Below, in pieces: positions 47,543 to 56,805 of a DNA stretch of 64,000 bases. Source of the DNA: Bacteroidales bacterium (GTDB lineage: Bacteria > Bacteroidota > Bacteroidia > Bacteroidales > UBA1556). A program made the translations under genes and the position numbers. Where the stretch lies: NCBI GenBank assembly GCA_027064095.1, contig JAMOQI010000057.1, positions 1 to 64,000 of the forward strand. The letters run 5' to 3'. The notes below the pieces were generated by a model, which saw only the letters and a program-made list of their open reading frames with translations, had not been told where the DNA came from and did no database searches. Every line of letters starts with the position of its first letter. Positions within the stretch are counted from its first letter, which is position 1.

Positions 47543-48124
47543 TTAGTTTTCTTGTTTGGCTTTATTAAAACATTCTCTACAAAGGGGCTCGTAGCTTTCT
47601 GTTTCTCCTAGCATTACCAATTTATCATTTATAACTGTTCTGTGCGAAATATGCGCTAATTTACCGCAGCGCATACATATTGCATGTACTTTAGTAACAT
47701 ATTCCGCTGATGCCATTATTTGTGGCATTGGGCCAAAAGGTTTTCCTTTAAAGTCCATGTCCAAGCCGGCAACAATAACTCTTACGCCTCTATTAGCCAG
47801 CTCATTACATACTTGTGGGAGCTCTTCGTCAAAAAATTGAGCTTCGTCTATTCCTACTACTTCCACATCATTGGCGAGTAGCAAAATATTATTAGAAGTC
47901 TCTACCGGAGTGGATGGGATTTCGTTTTTGTCATGAGAAACAACTTTTAATTCATCATAGCGAACATCAATAGCAGGCTTGAATATTTCCACTTTCATCT
48001 TAGCAATTTTAGCTCGTTTAAGGCGACGTATAAGCTCTTCTGTCTTGCCAGAAAACATTGATCCACATACTACTTCTATCCAGCCCGATTCTTGTTTATT
48101 ATTTGTTGAATTCTCTAAAAACAT
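47543..48124 (-). CDS. tdk: Thymidine kinase
   Basis: Phosphorylates thymidine to dTMP in nucleotide salvage. The 193-residue type II enzyme has the P-loop GSMFSGKT at 21-28, the catalytic Glu in GIDEAQFF, and two Cys pairs (CMRCGK and CRECF) forming the zinc site, with the lasso between them. Length and motifs are normal. A TAAATTTG promoter motif is 75 bp upstream. Confidence 0.96.
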   Translation of the reverse strand: MFLENSTNNKQESGWIEVVCGSMFSGKTEELIRRLKRAKIAKMKVEIFKPAIDVRYDELKVVSHDKNEIPSTPVETSNNILLLANDVEVVGIDEAQFFDEELPQVCNELANRGVRVIVAGLDMDFKGKPFGPMPQIMASAEYVTKVHAICMRCGKLAHISHRTVINDKLVMLGETESYEPLCRECFNKAKQEN

Positions 48125-48198
48125 TCTCGTATATTTGTATTATTTAGAATATCTTTACACTCGATTTTAATGAGTGTATTTTATTGATTGTAAAAAGG

Positions 48199-48206
48199 CA
48201 AATTTA
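48199..48206 (-). promoter_or_regulatory. Promoter -7 element for tdk
   Basis: Reads TAAATTTG on the minus strand, an exact match to TAnnTTTG, leaving a leader of about 65 nt. Confidence 0.45.
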
Positions 48207-48255
48207 AGGAAAACACTTTGTTATTTTAGTAATGTGAATAAATAAATTTTAAACT

Positions 48256-49074
48256 ATGAATTCTGGACAGAAAAAACATCCTATTGAGCTGATTGATAGC
48301 ATAAAAATGCAATTGGAAAAGCTTGTTAATTATGAGCAGAAAGCACCTTTAATTGAGGTTGATATTGTTAAAGAGAATATAAGGAATCTTTATGAATTAG
48401 TGGATAGTATGTTTTTAGATTCTGCTAATTTTTCAAAACCTGAGATAGAAGCTATTGATAAAGAAATAGAGGATTTGCTTGATGAGGCTAACAATGAGTT
48501 TGAAGTTAAAAAGGAAACACAAATTAGGGAGCAGGAAGAAATTTTGGACGCTCAATTAGAAGTTGAAGATGTGGAACCTGAAGTTACTGAAGATAATATC
48601 GAAGATACAATTGCTTCAATTGAGGAAGAGCTTGAAGATGTGGAAGAGGAAAAAATAAAGGAACCTGTAAAAGAAAGGCCTAGCCTTAGAAAAATTGAAA
48701 AGAAAGCTGAACAGAAGGTAGATAAAACAAATAGTGGGAAGAAAAAAATTGTTCATGTACTTGATATAGAAGTTGAACAGGAAGATGAAGAAAATGAGGA
48801 AAAAGAGGATGCTTTAATGGGACAAAAATTGAAAAGGAAAGCAATTAAAAGCCTTAAACATGGAATAGGTATTAATGATAAGTTTATGATTATTAATGAT
48901 TTATTTGAAGGTAGAGCTAAAGATTTTAATGCTGCCATAAAAGAACTAGATAATAAAGAGAATCTTCAATCAGCTATTTTTCTTTTAGAAGATATGAAAG
49001 ATGAGAATCTTTGGGAAACAAAAGACAATGCTTATATTCAATTAAAAAGTTATATCGAACGTAGATATATGTAA
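48256..49074 (+). CDS. Acidic coiled-coil protein with a conserved C-terminal domain, function unknown
   Basis: A 272-residue protein with no signal peptide. Residues ~1-75 are helical, and ~75-195 are a highly charged Glu/Lys stretch with coiled-coil and low-complexity character. The last ~75 residues are a compact conserved domain (GINDKFMIINDLFEGRAKDFNAA, then LLEDMKDENLWE) found in uncharacterised Bacteroidota proteins. A scaffold or RNA/protein-binding function is possible but not shown. It is divergent from tdk and followed by a strong terminator. Confidence 0.8.
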   Translation: MNSGQKKHPIELIDSIKMQLEKLVNYEQKAPLIEVDIVKENIRNLYELVDSMFLDSANFSKPEIEAIDKEIEDLLDEANNEFEVKKETQIREQEEILDAQLEVEDVEPEVTEDNIEDTIASIEEELEDVEEEKIKEPVKERPSLRKIEKKAEQKVDKTNSGKKKIVHVLDIEVEQEDEENEEKEDALMGQKLKRKAIKSLKHGIGINDKFMIINDLFEGRAKDFNAAIKELDNKENLQSAIFLLEDMKDENLWETKDNAYIQLKSYIERRYM

Positions 49075-49119
49075 TATAGTTTTGAAAAGATAATAAAGTG
49101 TAATAAAGCAAAAATAAAA

Positions 49120-49150
49120 GGCTGCTCTTGTAAAAAAGGGCAGCCTTTTT
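49120..49150 (+). terminator. Intrinsic terminator after the acidic protein gene
   Basis: A 10-bp stem (GGCTGCTCTT with AAGGGCAGCC, one G-U pair), a 6-nt loop and five Ts, 46 bp after the stop. Confidence 0.9.
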
Positions 49151-49155
49151 ATTGC

Positions 49156-49345
49156 TACAAAATAATAACAAGGCTATTATATAATGTTTTATGACAATTT
49201 ATATGTAGATGTAAAATGCTAACTAAAAATCACTATAAAAAATTGTTTGTAGATACTTATTCATTAAAGATAAATAATCTTAAAGATAGACTTGTGATTT
49301 AGCAATTTTACCAGTCGAATTTGCATAATAATGTCAATCATTTAA
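49156..49345. other. Intergenic region, no gene seen
   Basis: AT-rich spacer between the terminator and the small ORF remnant. Nothing supportable was found. Confidence 0.4.
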
Positions 49346-49355
49346 ATTTCTTTTT

Positions 49356-49478
49356 TTGTTTGAGCAAAATCCAATATCATTGGGTGAAGAAATTTATGTA
49401 GTACTGAGAGCTTGTACAGAATATAATATTGAAATTGTGATGTTAGATATTTGTTATGGAATAAAAAGGAAATGCTAA
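49356..49478 (+). pseudogene. Possible short gene remnant upstream of the sensor gene
   Basis: A 41-codon open frame from a TTG at 49356 to a TAA at 49478 has the codon usage of the neighbouring genes (residues NPISLGEEIYVVLRACTEYN in the middle), but no ATG, no ribosome-binding site and a stop just upstream. It could be the decayed end of a lost gene or chance. No family was recognised. Confidence 0.3.
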
Positions 49479-49555
49479 TATTTATTTGTTAATTAGCAAA
49501 ATATTCAACATTTTTAATTAAATTCGTGCTCATAAAAACACCTTAAATATTTATA

Positions 49556-52500
49556 GTGCTTAAAATCATTGACAATATTCATTTAATTTTTCAGGGGATA
49601 AACAGAGGAGTTAAATTTATACTACAAATTCTGTTATTGCAATTGTCTTATAAATTATCTGTTTTTCGTATAATTAGCAAGGTTGAAAGTAGACCTAATA
49701 CTGTTATTATTAGTACATTTTTCTTGCTATTTCAAATTATTTCTTATGCTCAATCAAATTCTATAGATTATAAAGTACAGCGCATAACTACTGAGATTCA
49801 AAAGACATTACCCGGAATTTCGCAAAATACTATTCGTTGTATATACGAAGATCATAAAGGTCTACTTTGGTTTGGTACATGGGATGGACTAAATCGGTAT
49901 GATGGTATCCGTTTTGATATTTTTAGAATGAAAGTAGGCGATAGTAAAACGAACCTAAGTAATAATACTATTAATGTTATCACTCAAGACAAACAGAAAA
50001 ATATTTGGGTGGGGACTGATGGTGGTATTAATTGTTTAAGGTATATAGATTTTAAAAGAGAAAACATAGAGCTGTCAATTCGATATCCCATATTAGATGA
50101 CACTATTCATGCTATTTATGTTGATGCTCAAAATAGGATATGGGTAGGTACTCAAAAAGGTTTGTATATTATTAACTCTCAAAGAGACAGCGTGATATCC
50201 TTGTCAAAACTGGTTAAAAATGAAACTGAATTAGATGAGATTGAAATACGGCAAATTGTAAAATTTGATGATAGATATGTTTGGGTTGGTACTTCTAATG
50301 GTATTTATAAAATAAGTGTTATTGATGAGAAGATATATCATTATGCTAAACCACTGATAAGCGACAATCATATTACTTTTATTGAAAATTTTCATGATAG
50401 CATTATGTTTATTGGTTCAGAAAATGGATTAAATATTTTGTGCTCGGATAAAGATACCATTGAACAATTGTATCCTTTCTCTAATGATATTGGTGAAAAT
50501 GTTTTTTTAAGTGGAATGCTTTTTAATGAAAAAGAATTCCTATTTGGGGTCTCGGTTCATGGTTTAATTAAATATAATATTGAAAACAAAAAATTTAGTC
50601 CTTTTAAATTTCCAAATATTGGTAAGACAAAGAATGGAGCTTTTAATCCGCAAGATGAGGATATTTCTTGCATGAAAAAAGATCAGTATAATAATTTGTG
50701 GTTAGGGACAGCATGGAATGGATTTATATGTTTAAGCCCGGAACCATTATTTTTTAAGACATTTAATGCAAATGATGGAGGATTTAACGACAATCATATT
50801 TGGTCGTTTTGTTACAACAATGATGAGCTATGGGTTGGAACAGAAAAAGGTGTCAATATTTATAATAATAACACTCATAAAATTAGATTTATAACTAAGA
50901 AGAATGGACTATCATCAAATAGAATACGTTCTATAACAAGGGATAAATATGGTCGTATGTGGGTTGGTACATTTGATAAAGGGATAAATATTATCAATAA
51001 TGATGGTTCAATTATTCACTTTATTTACAAAGATTCTAATTCGGTATTGCCTAATAATACAGTGTGGAATATGCTAGAAGACACTTCGGGATATATGTGG
51101 GTGAGTACTTTTGGAGGACTAGTTAAAATAGACTATACAAACTTTACTTCAATCATTTATGCCCACAATCCTCAAGATAATTCCTCACTAAGTGCAAATT
51201 ATGTTTATAATTCCAGCTTTGATAGCTTTGGTAGATTGTGGGTAAGCACTTATCATGGATTAAATTTGTTTCAACCAAAGACAAATAGTTTTAAAAGATA
51301 TTATCATGAAGAAGGAAATCCAGCTAGTTTAAGTACAAATAAAATATTTAAAGTTTATGATGATGGCGAAGGCTATCTTTGGATAGCTACCATTGGTGGA
51401 GGACTGAATAGACTTAATCTCAATAGCGAGGAAATAGATTGGTTTACAACTAAAGACGGATTATCTAATAATATAATTTATAGCCTTATTGACGATGGTA
51501 TGGGCTATCTTTGGTTGAGCAGCAACCTTGGGATAAATAGGTTGAATATACATACGTTGATTGTTAATACTTATAATGTTGATGATGGGCTTCAGTCATC
51601 AGAGTTTAATTTTGGCGCTGATTTGATTGATGACAATCATAATATATATATGGGGGGAATGAAAGGTTTTAATGTTTTTAATCCTAGAAAGATAAATAAT
51701 AAAGAATATCAAGCAGATTTATGTATTAGTGCCTTTAATGTGCCTAAAAGTGGAAGTATTTATAGTGTAGATTTTGGTGATACAGTTTATTTAAAACCGA
51801 GTTTAAACTCTTTTGAAATAGAATATACAAAGCTAAACCTTAAGAATTCATCCAAGGAGATTTTCCGACACAAACTTATTAATTATGAAACTGATTGGAT
51901 AAATAATAATGGCGTATTAGCAAAAGCAACGTACACAAATGTTCCCTCCGGAAAGTATGTGTTTTCACTGCAATCTGCTGATAAATATGGCGTATGGAAT
52001 ACTGAACCATATTATTTAACAATTATTGTTGAAGAGGATTGGTATAAAACATTTTGGTTCCTTTCAGTTGTTATTTTAGTGTTACTAATAATAATTGTTG
52101 TTGTTGTTAGACTGAGGTTTAAAAGATTAAAATTTAAGTCGAATGTCGAGAAACAAATTTATCAACTTGAAAAACAATCATTGCGATTGCAAATGAATCC
52201 ACATTTTGTCTTTAATACACTTAATTCTATTCAAAGTTTTATACTGAATAATGAAAAAGAAGAATCAATTTCGTATCTCTCTAAGTTCTCTAAGTTAATG
52301 AGGATAATACTCAATAATAGTAGCAAAAGTATTATTCCGCTTGAAAACGAAATAGAAATGTTAAATCATTATATAGTTTTGGAGCAACTTCGTTTTGATA
52401 ATAGATTTGATTATGAAATATTTGTTGATAAATACATTGATAAAGAGTTTGTTAGTATACCCGGTATGCTTATACAGATATATGTAGAAAATGCAATTAT

Positions 52501-52813
52501 TCATGGTCTTGCACCACTCAAAGAGAGAAGAGGGAAGCTGAGAATTAGTTTTGATTTAAAAGATAATAAGCTCCGGTGTACTATTGAAGATAATGGAGTG
52601 GGAAGGAGCTTTTATGAGAATAAATCTGATAAATTGCATGAATCTAAAGGGATGCTAATTAGTAAAAAACGTCTGGAAATATTAAATAGAAGTTCTAATG
52701 AGCCTCCATTGCATATTTATGATTTAGTAGATGAAAATGGAACTGCTATCGGTACAAGAGTGATATTAATAATTGATATAGAATATATTAGCGAACATGA
52801 TGGTTTTAAATAA
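49556..52813 (+). CDS. Propeller-type sensor histidine kinase (Reg_prop, Y_Y_Y, LytS-like kinase)
   Basis: A membrane sensor of 1085 residues as read from a GTG at 49556. A hydrophobic stretch TVIISTFFLLFQII near 49-62 ends in YAQ and looks like a signal peptide, so the true start is uncertain. About 75-720 is a large periplasmic double propeller with repeats of the form LWFGTWDGLNRYDG and IWVGTDGGI. The Y_Y_Y domain follows (about 735-815), a transmembrane helix at about 828-848, then a LytS-like kinase with His883 in MNPHFVFNTLNSIQ and the ATP-lid motif near DNGVGR. It phosphorylates the LytTR regulator encoded 27 bp downstream. In contrast to Bacteroides hybrid sensors it has no fused receiver or AraC domain. 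Its ligand is unknown. Confidence 0.93.
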   Translation: MLKIIDNIHLIFQGINRGVKFILQILLLQLSYKLSVFRIISKVESRPNTVIISTFFLLFQIISYAQSNSIDYKVQRITTEIQKTLPGISQNTIRCIYEDHKGLLWFGTWDGLNRYDGIRFDIFRMKVGDSKTNLSNNTINVITQDKQKNIWVGTDGGINCLRYIDFKRENIELSIRYPILDDTIHAIYVDAQNRIWVGTQKGLYIINSQRDSVISLSKLVKNETELDEIEIRQIVKFDDRYVWVGTSNGIYKISVIDEKIYHYAKPLISDNHITFIENFHDSIMFIGSENGLNILCSDKDTIEQLYPFSNDIGENVFLSGMLFNEKEFLFGVSVHGLIKYNIENKKFSPFKFPNIGKTKNGAFNPQDEDISCMKKDQYNNLWLGTAWNGFICLSPEPLFFKTFNANDGGFNDNHIWSFCYNNDELWVGTEKGVNIYNNNTHKIRFITKKNGLSSNRIRSITRDKYGRMWVGTFDKGINIINNDGSIIHFIYKDSNSVLPNNTVWNMLEDTSGYMWVSTFGGLVKIDYTNFTSIIYAHNPQDNSSLSANYVYNSSFDSFGRLWVSTYHGLNLFQPKTNSFKRYYHEEGNPASLSTNKIFKVYDDGEGYLWIATIGGGLNRLNLNSEEIDWFTTKDGLSNNIIYSLIDDGMGYLWLSSNLGINRLNIHTLIVNTYNVDDGLQSSEFNFGADLIDDNHNIYMGGMKGFNVFNPRKINNKEYQADLCISAFNVPKSGSIYSVDFGDTVYLKPSLNSFEIEYTKLNLKNSSKEIFRHKLINYETDWINNNGVLAKATYTNVPSGKYVFSLQSADKYGVWNTEPYYLTIIVEEDWYKTFWFLSVVILVLLIIIVVVVRLRFKRLKFKSNVEKQIYQLEKQSLRLQMNPHFVFNTLNSIQSFILNNEKEESISYLSKFSKLMRIILNNSSKSIIPLENEIEMLNHYIVLEQLRFDNRFDYEIFVDKYIDKEFVSIPGMLIQIYVENAIIHGLAPLKERRGKLRISFDLKDNKLRCTIEDNGVGRSFYENKSDKLHESKGMLISKKRLEILNRSSNEPPLHIYDLVDENGTAIGTRVILIIDIEYISEHDGFK

Positions 52814-52840
52814 GGAGTGTAGAATTTAAATATTTGTATA

Positions 52841-53590
52841 ATGAGAATGTTGAATACAGTTATAATAGATGATGAAGAAAAGTCAAGGCAAACGCTTAGG
52901 CAAATGCTTTCGCTATTTTGTAAGAATGTCCAAATTATTGGTGAAGCAAAGGATGTTAGAACAGGCTTTGAGTTGCTTTCAATTGTAAAGCCGGATTTGG
53001 TATTTCTAGATATAAAGATGCCTGATGGAAATGGTTTTGACCTAATTCGTAAATTAAATTCACGAAATTTCAATCTTATCTTTACAACTGCATTTGACCA
53101 GTATGCTATCAAGGCATTTAAGTTTAATGCAATTGACTATTTGCTAAAACCTATTGATACAGATGAGCTTAAAGCGGCGGTAGATAAGGCGGGAAAATAT
53201 ATTCTAACTAATAAGACAAATGTCGATAATCTTATTAGCAATACTTTAGAAGAAAATAAGGAGGACCAGAAAATAGTTTTATCTACAGCGGAAGGAATGC
53301 ATATTATTAAGGTGAAGAATATTATCCGATGCCAAGCTGATGATTATTATACAAATTACTTTTTAAATGATGGTCGTAGGATTATGATATCAAAGACTTT
53401 GAAAGAAAGTGAAGAATTGCTTATTGATTACAATTTTATTCGCCCTCATCGTTCACACCTGATAAATATCTCATATATTAAAAAGTATGTAAAATCTGAT
53501 GGTGGTTATATCGTACTCGCCGACGATTCAAAAATACCTGTATCTCGTCGTAAGAAAGATATAATGGCTGAATATCTTAAAGGAATTTAA
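52841..53590 (+). CDS. LytTR-family response regulator
   Basis: A 249-residue regulator. The receiver domain (about 1-115) has the acidic pair Asp10/Asp11, phosphoacceptor Asp57 in VFLDIKMPDG and Lys103 in LKPID. The LytTR DNA-binding domain covers about 145-249 (IIRCQADDYYTNYF, FIRPHRSHLINISYIKKY, IPVSRRKKD). It is the partner of the preceding sensor kinase. The target genes cannot be inferred from this window. Confidence 0.95.
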   Translation: MRMLNTVIIDDEEKSRQTLRQMLSLFCKNVQIIGEAKDVRTGFELLSIVKPDLVFLDIKMPDGNGFDLIRKLNSRNFNLIFTTAFDQYAIKAFKFNAIDYLLKPIDTDELKAAVDKAGKYILTNKTNVDNLISNTLEENKEDQKIVLSTAEGMHIIKVKNIIRCQADDYYTNYFLNDGRRIMISKTLKESEELLIDYNFIRPHRSHLINISYIKKYVKSDGGYIVLADDSKIPVSRRKKDIMAEYLKGI

Positions 53591-53646
53591 TAATTCTTTT
53601 TTCTTTAATTTAAGTAATTATCACTTTGAATAAAGGTTTGTTAAAT

Positions 53647-54660
53647 TCATTCACTACATTTTAGCAGTATTTTACCTTGCGACATATTGGTTTTATATGA
53701 ATTTACAGCTTCTTCCACTTTTTCAATATTTATTGTTTTGCTGATTGTTGTTTTAAGTTCATTTTTTAGTAAGCTCTGAGCTTTTTTAATTCTTTTCAAT
53801 GTTTTTATAATACCTTGATTTGAAGAGTAATTTCCTAAATAAAAACCTTTAATTTCCTTATTCTGTTGTAATAATACTCTGCTGTCAAAACACGATTTTT
53901 CCTCCGATAGATTTGCATATAAATATACTGTGCTGCCTTCCATTCCTGATAAGATATAATCATTTGTACTTAGACCTCCAACAGCATCAAAGAATAATGT
54001 GATATTTAGTTTTTTTGTTAGTTCTTTTAAATCCTCAGGAAAAGAAGAACTACTGCTATTAAGGACGTATTTGGCCCCTAGTTCTTTTAATGATTCAACT
54101 TGTTTATCGTTTCTAACAATACTTACTAAATCAAAATTTTCCTTAATGGATAGGGCGATAAGCATTTTCCCAAGTGCGCCTCCTGCTGCATTATTTACAA
54201 AAGCTTTTGTTTTATGTTTAGCCATAATATCTACAAAAGCCAAGGCTGTAAGTGGATTTACTATTAGTGATGCAGCCTGTTTAAAGTCTATGTTATCAGG
54301 TGTGGGTATAACGTGCATAGCCGAAGTAAGTGTATATTCAGCCCAAGTTCCTCCCAAATTATCGGAAGAAGTACAGCTTACTTTTTTCCCCATTCTTACT
54401 GCTGGGATAATTCCTCCACCTACAGCAATAACAGTTCCACTGCCTTCAATGCCGGGAATAATTGGATAATTAGGTTTATTTATATAGGTGCCTTGTAGCA
54501 TACTTAAATCTGAGGGATTAATTGATGCATACTCCATTTTAACCAATACTTGACCTTTACCGGGTTTAGGTACATCAACCATTTTTATCTCTAATTTTCC
54601 CCCTTGAGAAGATTGTACAACAGCTCTCATTTGCTTCGGAATGTCAATTTTTATAGCCAT
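53647..54660 (-). CDS. Zinc-independent medium-chain dehydrogenase (quinone oxidoreductase/enoyl reductase type)
   Basis: A 337-residue MDR-superfamily NAD(P)H-dependent oxidoreductase. The N-terminal catalytic domain has KMEYASINPSDLSMLQG and PGIEGSGTVIAVGGG. The cofactor domain is near 160-190 (AFVNNAAGGALGKMLIAL), where the usual GxGxxG is AAGGALG. The catalytic-zinc ligands of alcohol dehydrogenases are absent, fitting the QOR/MECR branch. Substrate unknown. Confidence 0.88.
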   Translation of the reverse strand: MAIKIDIPKQMRAVVQSSQGGKLEIKMVDVPKPGKGQVLVKMEYASINPSDLSMLQGTYINKPNYPIIPGIEGSGTVIAVGGGIIPAVRMGKKVSCTSSDNLGGTWAEYTLTSAMHVIPTPDNIDFKQAASLIVNPLTALAFVDIMAKHKTKAFVNNAAGGALGKMLIALSIKENFDLVSIVRNDKQVESLKELGAKYVLNSSSSSFPEDLKELTKKLNITLFFDAVGGLSTNDYILSGMEGSTVYLYANLSEEKSCFDSRVLLQQNKEIKGFYLGNYSSNQGIIKTLKRIKKAQSLLKNELKTTISKTINIEKVEEAVNSYKTNMSQGKILLKCSE

Positions 54661-54710
54661 AACTGTATCAACTTTTGATGCTACTTATTTATGTAAATAT
54701 TATAGAAATG

Positions 54711-54718
54711 CAAAAGTA
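54711..54718 (-). promoter_or_regulatory. Promoter -7 element for the dehydrogenase gene
   Basis: Reads TACTTTTG on the minus strand, an exact match to TAnnTTTG, 50 bp before the start codon. Confidence 0.5.
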
Positions 54719-54724
54719 CAAAAT

Positions 54725-54900
54725 GTACAAACATTAAATATTTTATTAATCTTTATTGCAATTTTGTTCCCATTTGCTAATTTTTTTTATCAAGTTTTTT
54801 AGAATAAAGAGGTACTTTTTTCATTACTTTTAATAATTTTATTTACATAAAAGCGTGAATAATAGACATATATAGCTTTTTTGTTTGTTTGTGGATAATA
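54725..54900. other. Divergent intergenic region before fur, no gene seen
   Basis: Very AT-rich spacer. Apart from the dehydrogenase promoter on one side and the inverted repeat at 54902-54924 on the other, no feature was found. Confidence 0.4.
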
Positions 54901-54901
54901 T

Positions 54902-54924
54902 TTATTTAGTTCTATTCTAAATAA
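54902..54924. promoter_or_regulatory. Inverted repeat, candidate Fur-family operator
   Basis: Perfect 8-bp arms TTATTTAG and CTAAATAA separated by 7 bp, 45 bp before the fur start. The size and AT-rich arms are like Fur/PerR family boxes, which suggests autoregulation. This is an inference from position and symmetry only. Confidence 0.4.
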
Positions 54925-54969
54925 GGCAAATTTTTAATATTTTTATGGCTTAATTAAAGCACTTAATTC

Positions 54970-55437
54970 ATGATACCTAAGAATCATAAAATGGACGATA
55001 GTTATGAAACTGTAAAACAGATTTTTACTAACTATCTTGAACAAAAGGGACATCGTAAAACTCCAGAGAGATTCTCTATACTTAGAGAGATTTATTCTAG
55101 TGAAAAACATTTTGATATTGAGTCACTATACTCTCAAATGAAAAAGAATAAATATCGTGTTAGTAGAGCTACTTTATATAATACAATAGATATTTTACAA
55201 CAATGTAAATTGGTAACAAAGCATCAATTTGGTAATAATAGTGCTCAATTTGAAAAATCTTATAAATTTAAGCAACACGACCATATTATTTGTTCAAAGG
55301 ACGGAAAAATTATCGAATTTTGTGACCCTAGGATTCAGGAGATTCAAGATTCTTTAGAGAAGTTATTTAATATTAAAATTAGCCATCATTCTTTGACTTT
55401 TTATGCAGATTGTACTTCTGAAAATGAGTCAAAGTAA
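54970..55437 (+). CDS. fur: Fur-family transcriptional regulator
   Basis: A 155-residue metal-dependent DNA-binding repressor. The winged-helix part has [12 protein letters not shown] and [19 protein letters not shown]. The dimerisation and metal-binding part has HDHIIC and IEFCDPRI. The two structural-zinc CxxC pairs of canonical Fur have each kept only the first Cys here: CSKD near residue 109 and CTSE near 149. Either ATG54970 or ATG54991 could be the start. Fur, PerR and Zur cannot be told apart by eye. purA follows 11 bp later, a conserved Bacteroidota pairing. Confidence 0.92.
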   Translation: MIPKNHKMDDSYETVKQIFTNYLEQKGHRKTPERFSILREIYSSEKHFDIESLYSQMKKNKYRVSRATLYNTIDILQQCKLVTKHQFGNNSAQFEKSYKFKQHDHIICSKDGKIIEFCDPRIQEIQDSLEKLFNIKISHHSLTFYADCTSENESK

Positions 55438-55448
55438 TATTCTTTCTT

Positions 55449-56753
55449 ATGAACAAAATGAAAGTTGACATCCTTTTAGGCCTTCAATGGGGAGATGAAG
55501 GAAAAGGAAAAATTGTGGATGTATTTACCCCTAAGTATGACATTATTGCACGCTTTCAAGGCGGACCTAATGCTGGTCACACATTAGAATTTAATGGTCA
55601 AAAGCATATTTTACATACTATTCCTTCAGGAATATTTCACCCTGAGACCATTAATATAATTGGCAATGGTGTAATAATTGATCTTAAAATTTTACAAGAT
55701 GAATTAGAAAAGCTTAAGGATAAAGGTGCTGAACCATGTAAAAACCTTTTTATTTCAAAGAAATCGCATCTTATTCTTCCTTCTCATAGAATGTTGGACG
55801 CGGCATACGAAAAGTCCAAAGGCGATTCTAAAATTGGATCTACTTTAAAAGGAATTGGACCAACATATACTGATAAAATAGCACGTTTAGGCCTTCGAAT
55901 AGGAGATATATCTATGGCTAATTTTATGGAGCGTTATGAGAAATTAAAATCCCTACATTTTGATATTTTAAAAACATATTCTTTTGATATAAATCAGCAT
56001 ACAATAGATGGGTTAAAGTTTGATGAATATGAACAAAAGTGGCTTAATGCGATAGATTATATCAGTGATATTAAAACTATTGATGGTGAGCAATTTATAA
56101 ATGATAGTCTAAAAGCTGGTAAAACTGTTTTAGCAGAAGGTGCACAAGGAACGTTATTGGATGTTGATTTTGGCTCGTATCCATTTGTCACCTCTTCAAA
56201 TACTGTAAGTGCTGCAGTTTGTACAGGCTTGGGAGTTGCTCCTAATAGTATCGGTAAAGTATTTGGTGTATTTAAGGCTTATTGTACAAGAGTTGGAAGT
56301 GGCCCTTTCCCAACAGAGCTTTTTGATAATACAGCTGAGGAGTTGAGAGTAAAGGGACATGAATATGGCGCTACTACAGGTCGTATAAGACGTTGTGGAT
56401 GGTTAGACCTCCCTGCTTTACGATACTCTATAATGATTAATGGAGTTACGGATTTAATAATTACAAAGGCTGATGTAATGGATGATTTTGATGAAATAAT
56501 GGTGGCAACACATTATAAAATCAATGATAATATGCTTGATTATATGCCTTTTGAAGTTTTGGACAAAAACCTTGATGTTGTTTTAGAAGTTCATAAAGGC
56601 TGGAAACAGAGTATTACTGATGCAAATGATGAGAATCAATTACCTGACACTTTTATGGAATATATTGAATATATTGAGAAAGCTGTTGATTGTCAAATTA
56701 GTGTTATTTCAGTTGGCCCCGATAGAAAGCAAACTATTATGAGAAGATTGTAG
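55449..56753 (+). CDS. purA: Adenylosuccinate synthetase
   Basis: Joins IMP and aspartate using GTP in AMP synthesis. The 434-residue enzyme has QWGDEGKGK with catalytic Asp16, the NAGHT loop with His44, GIGPTYTDK, the GTP-binding region LAEGAQGTLLDVDFG and TTGRIRRCGW. Length and motifs are complete. ATG55449 and the ATG three codons later are both possible starts. The gene is read together with fur. Confidence 0.97.
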   Translation: MNKMKVDILLGLQWGDEGKGKIVDVFTPKYDIIARFQGGPNAGHTLEFNGQKHILHTIPSGIFHPETINIIGNGVIIDLKILQDELEKLKDKGAEPCKNLFISKKSHLILPSHRMLDAAYEKSKGDSKIGSTLKGIGPTYTDKIARLGLRIGDISMANFMERYEKLKSLHFDILKTYSFDINQHTIDGLKFDEYEQKWLNAIDYISDIKTIDGEQFINDSLKAGKTVLAEGAQGTLLDVDFGSYPFVTSSNTVSAAVCTGLGVAPNSIGKVFGVFKAYCTRVGSGPFPTELFDNTAEELRVKGHEYGATTGRIRRCGWLDLPALRYSIMINGVTDLIITKADVMDDFDEIMVATHYKINDNMLDYMPFEVLDKNLDVVLEVHKGWKQSITDANDENQLPDTFMEYIEYIEKAVDCQISVISVGPDRKQTIMRRL

Positions 56754-56805
56754 GTTTCTTATTGGAGGTATTTATAGAGAATTAATTTTTAATTTATATA
56801 ATATT

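Noticed and set aside
49556-53590. Sensor-regulator pair as a polysaccharide-utilisation hybrid two-component system
   Set aside because: The regulator is a separate LytTR protein and no AraC domain, SusC or SusD is present, so the hybrid type does not apply.
53999-54469. 156-codon open frame on the plus strand opposite the dehydrogenase gene
   Set aside because: The dehydrogenase frame is full length with family motifs. The plus-strand frame is unusually rich in Ser, Phe and Leu, as expected for an antisense shadow.
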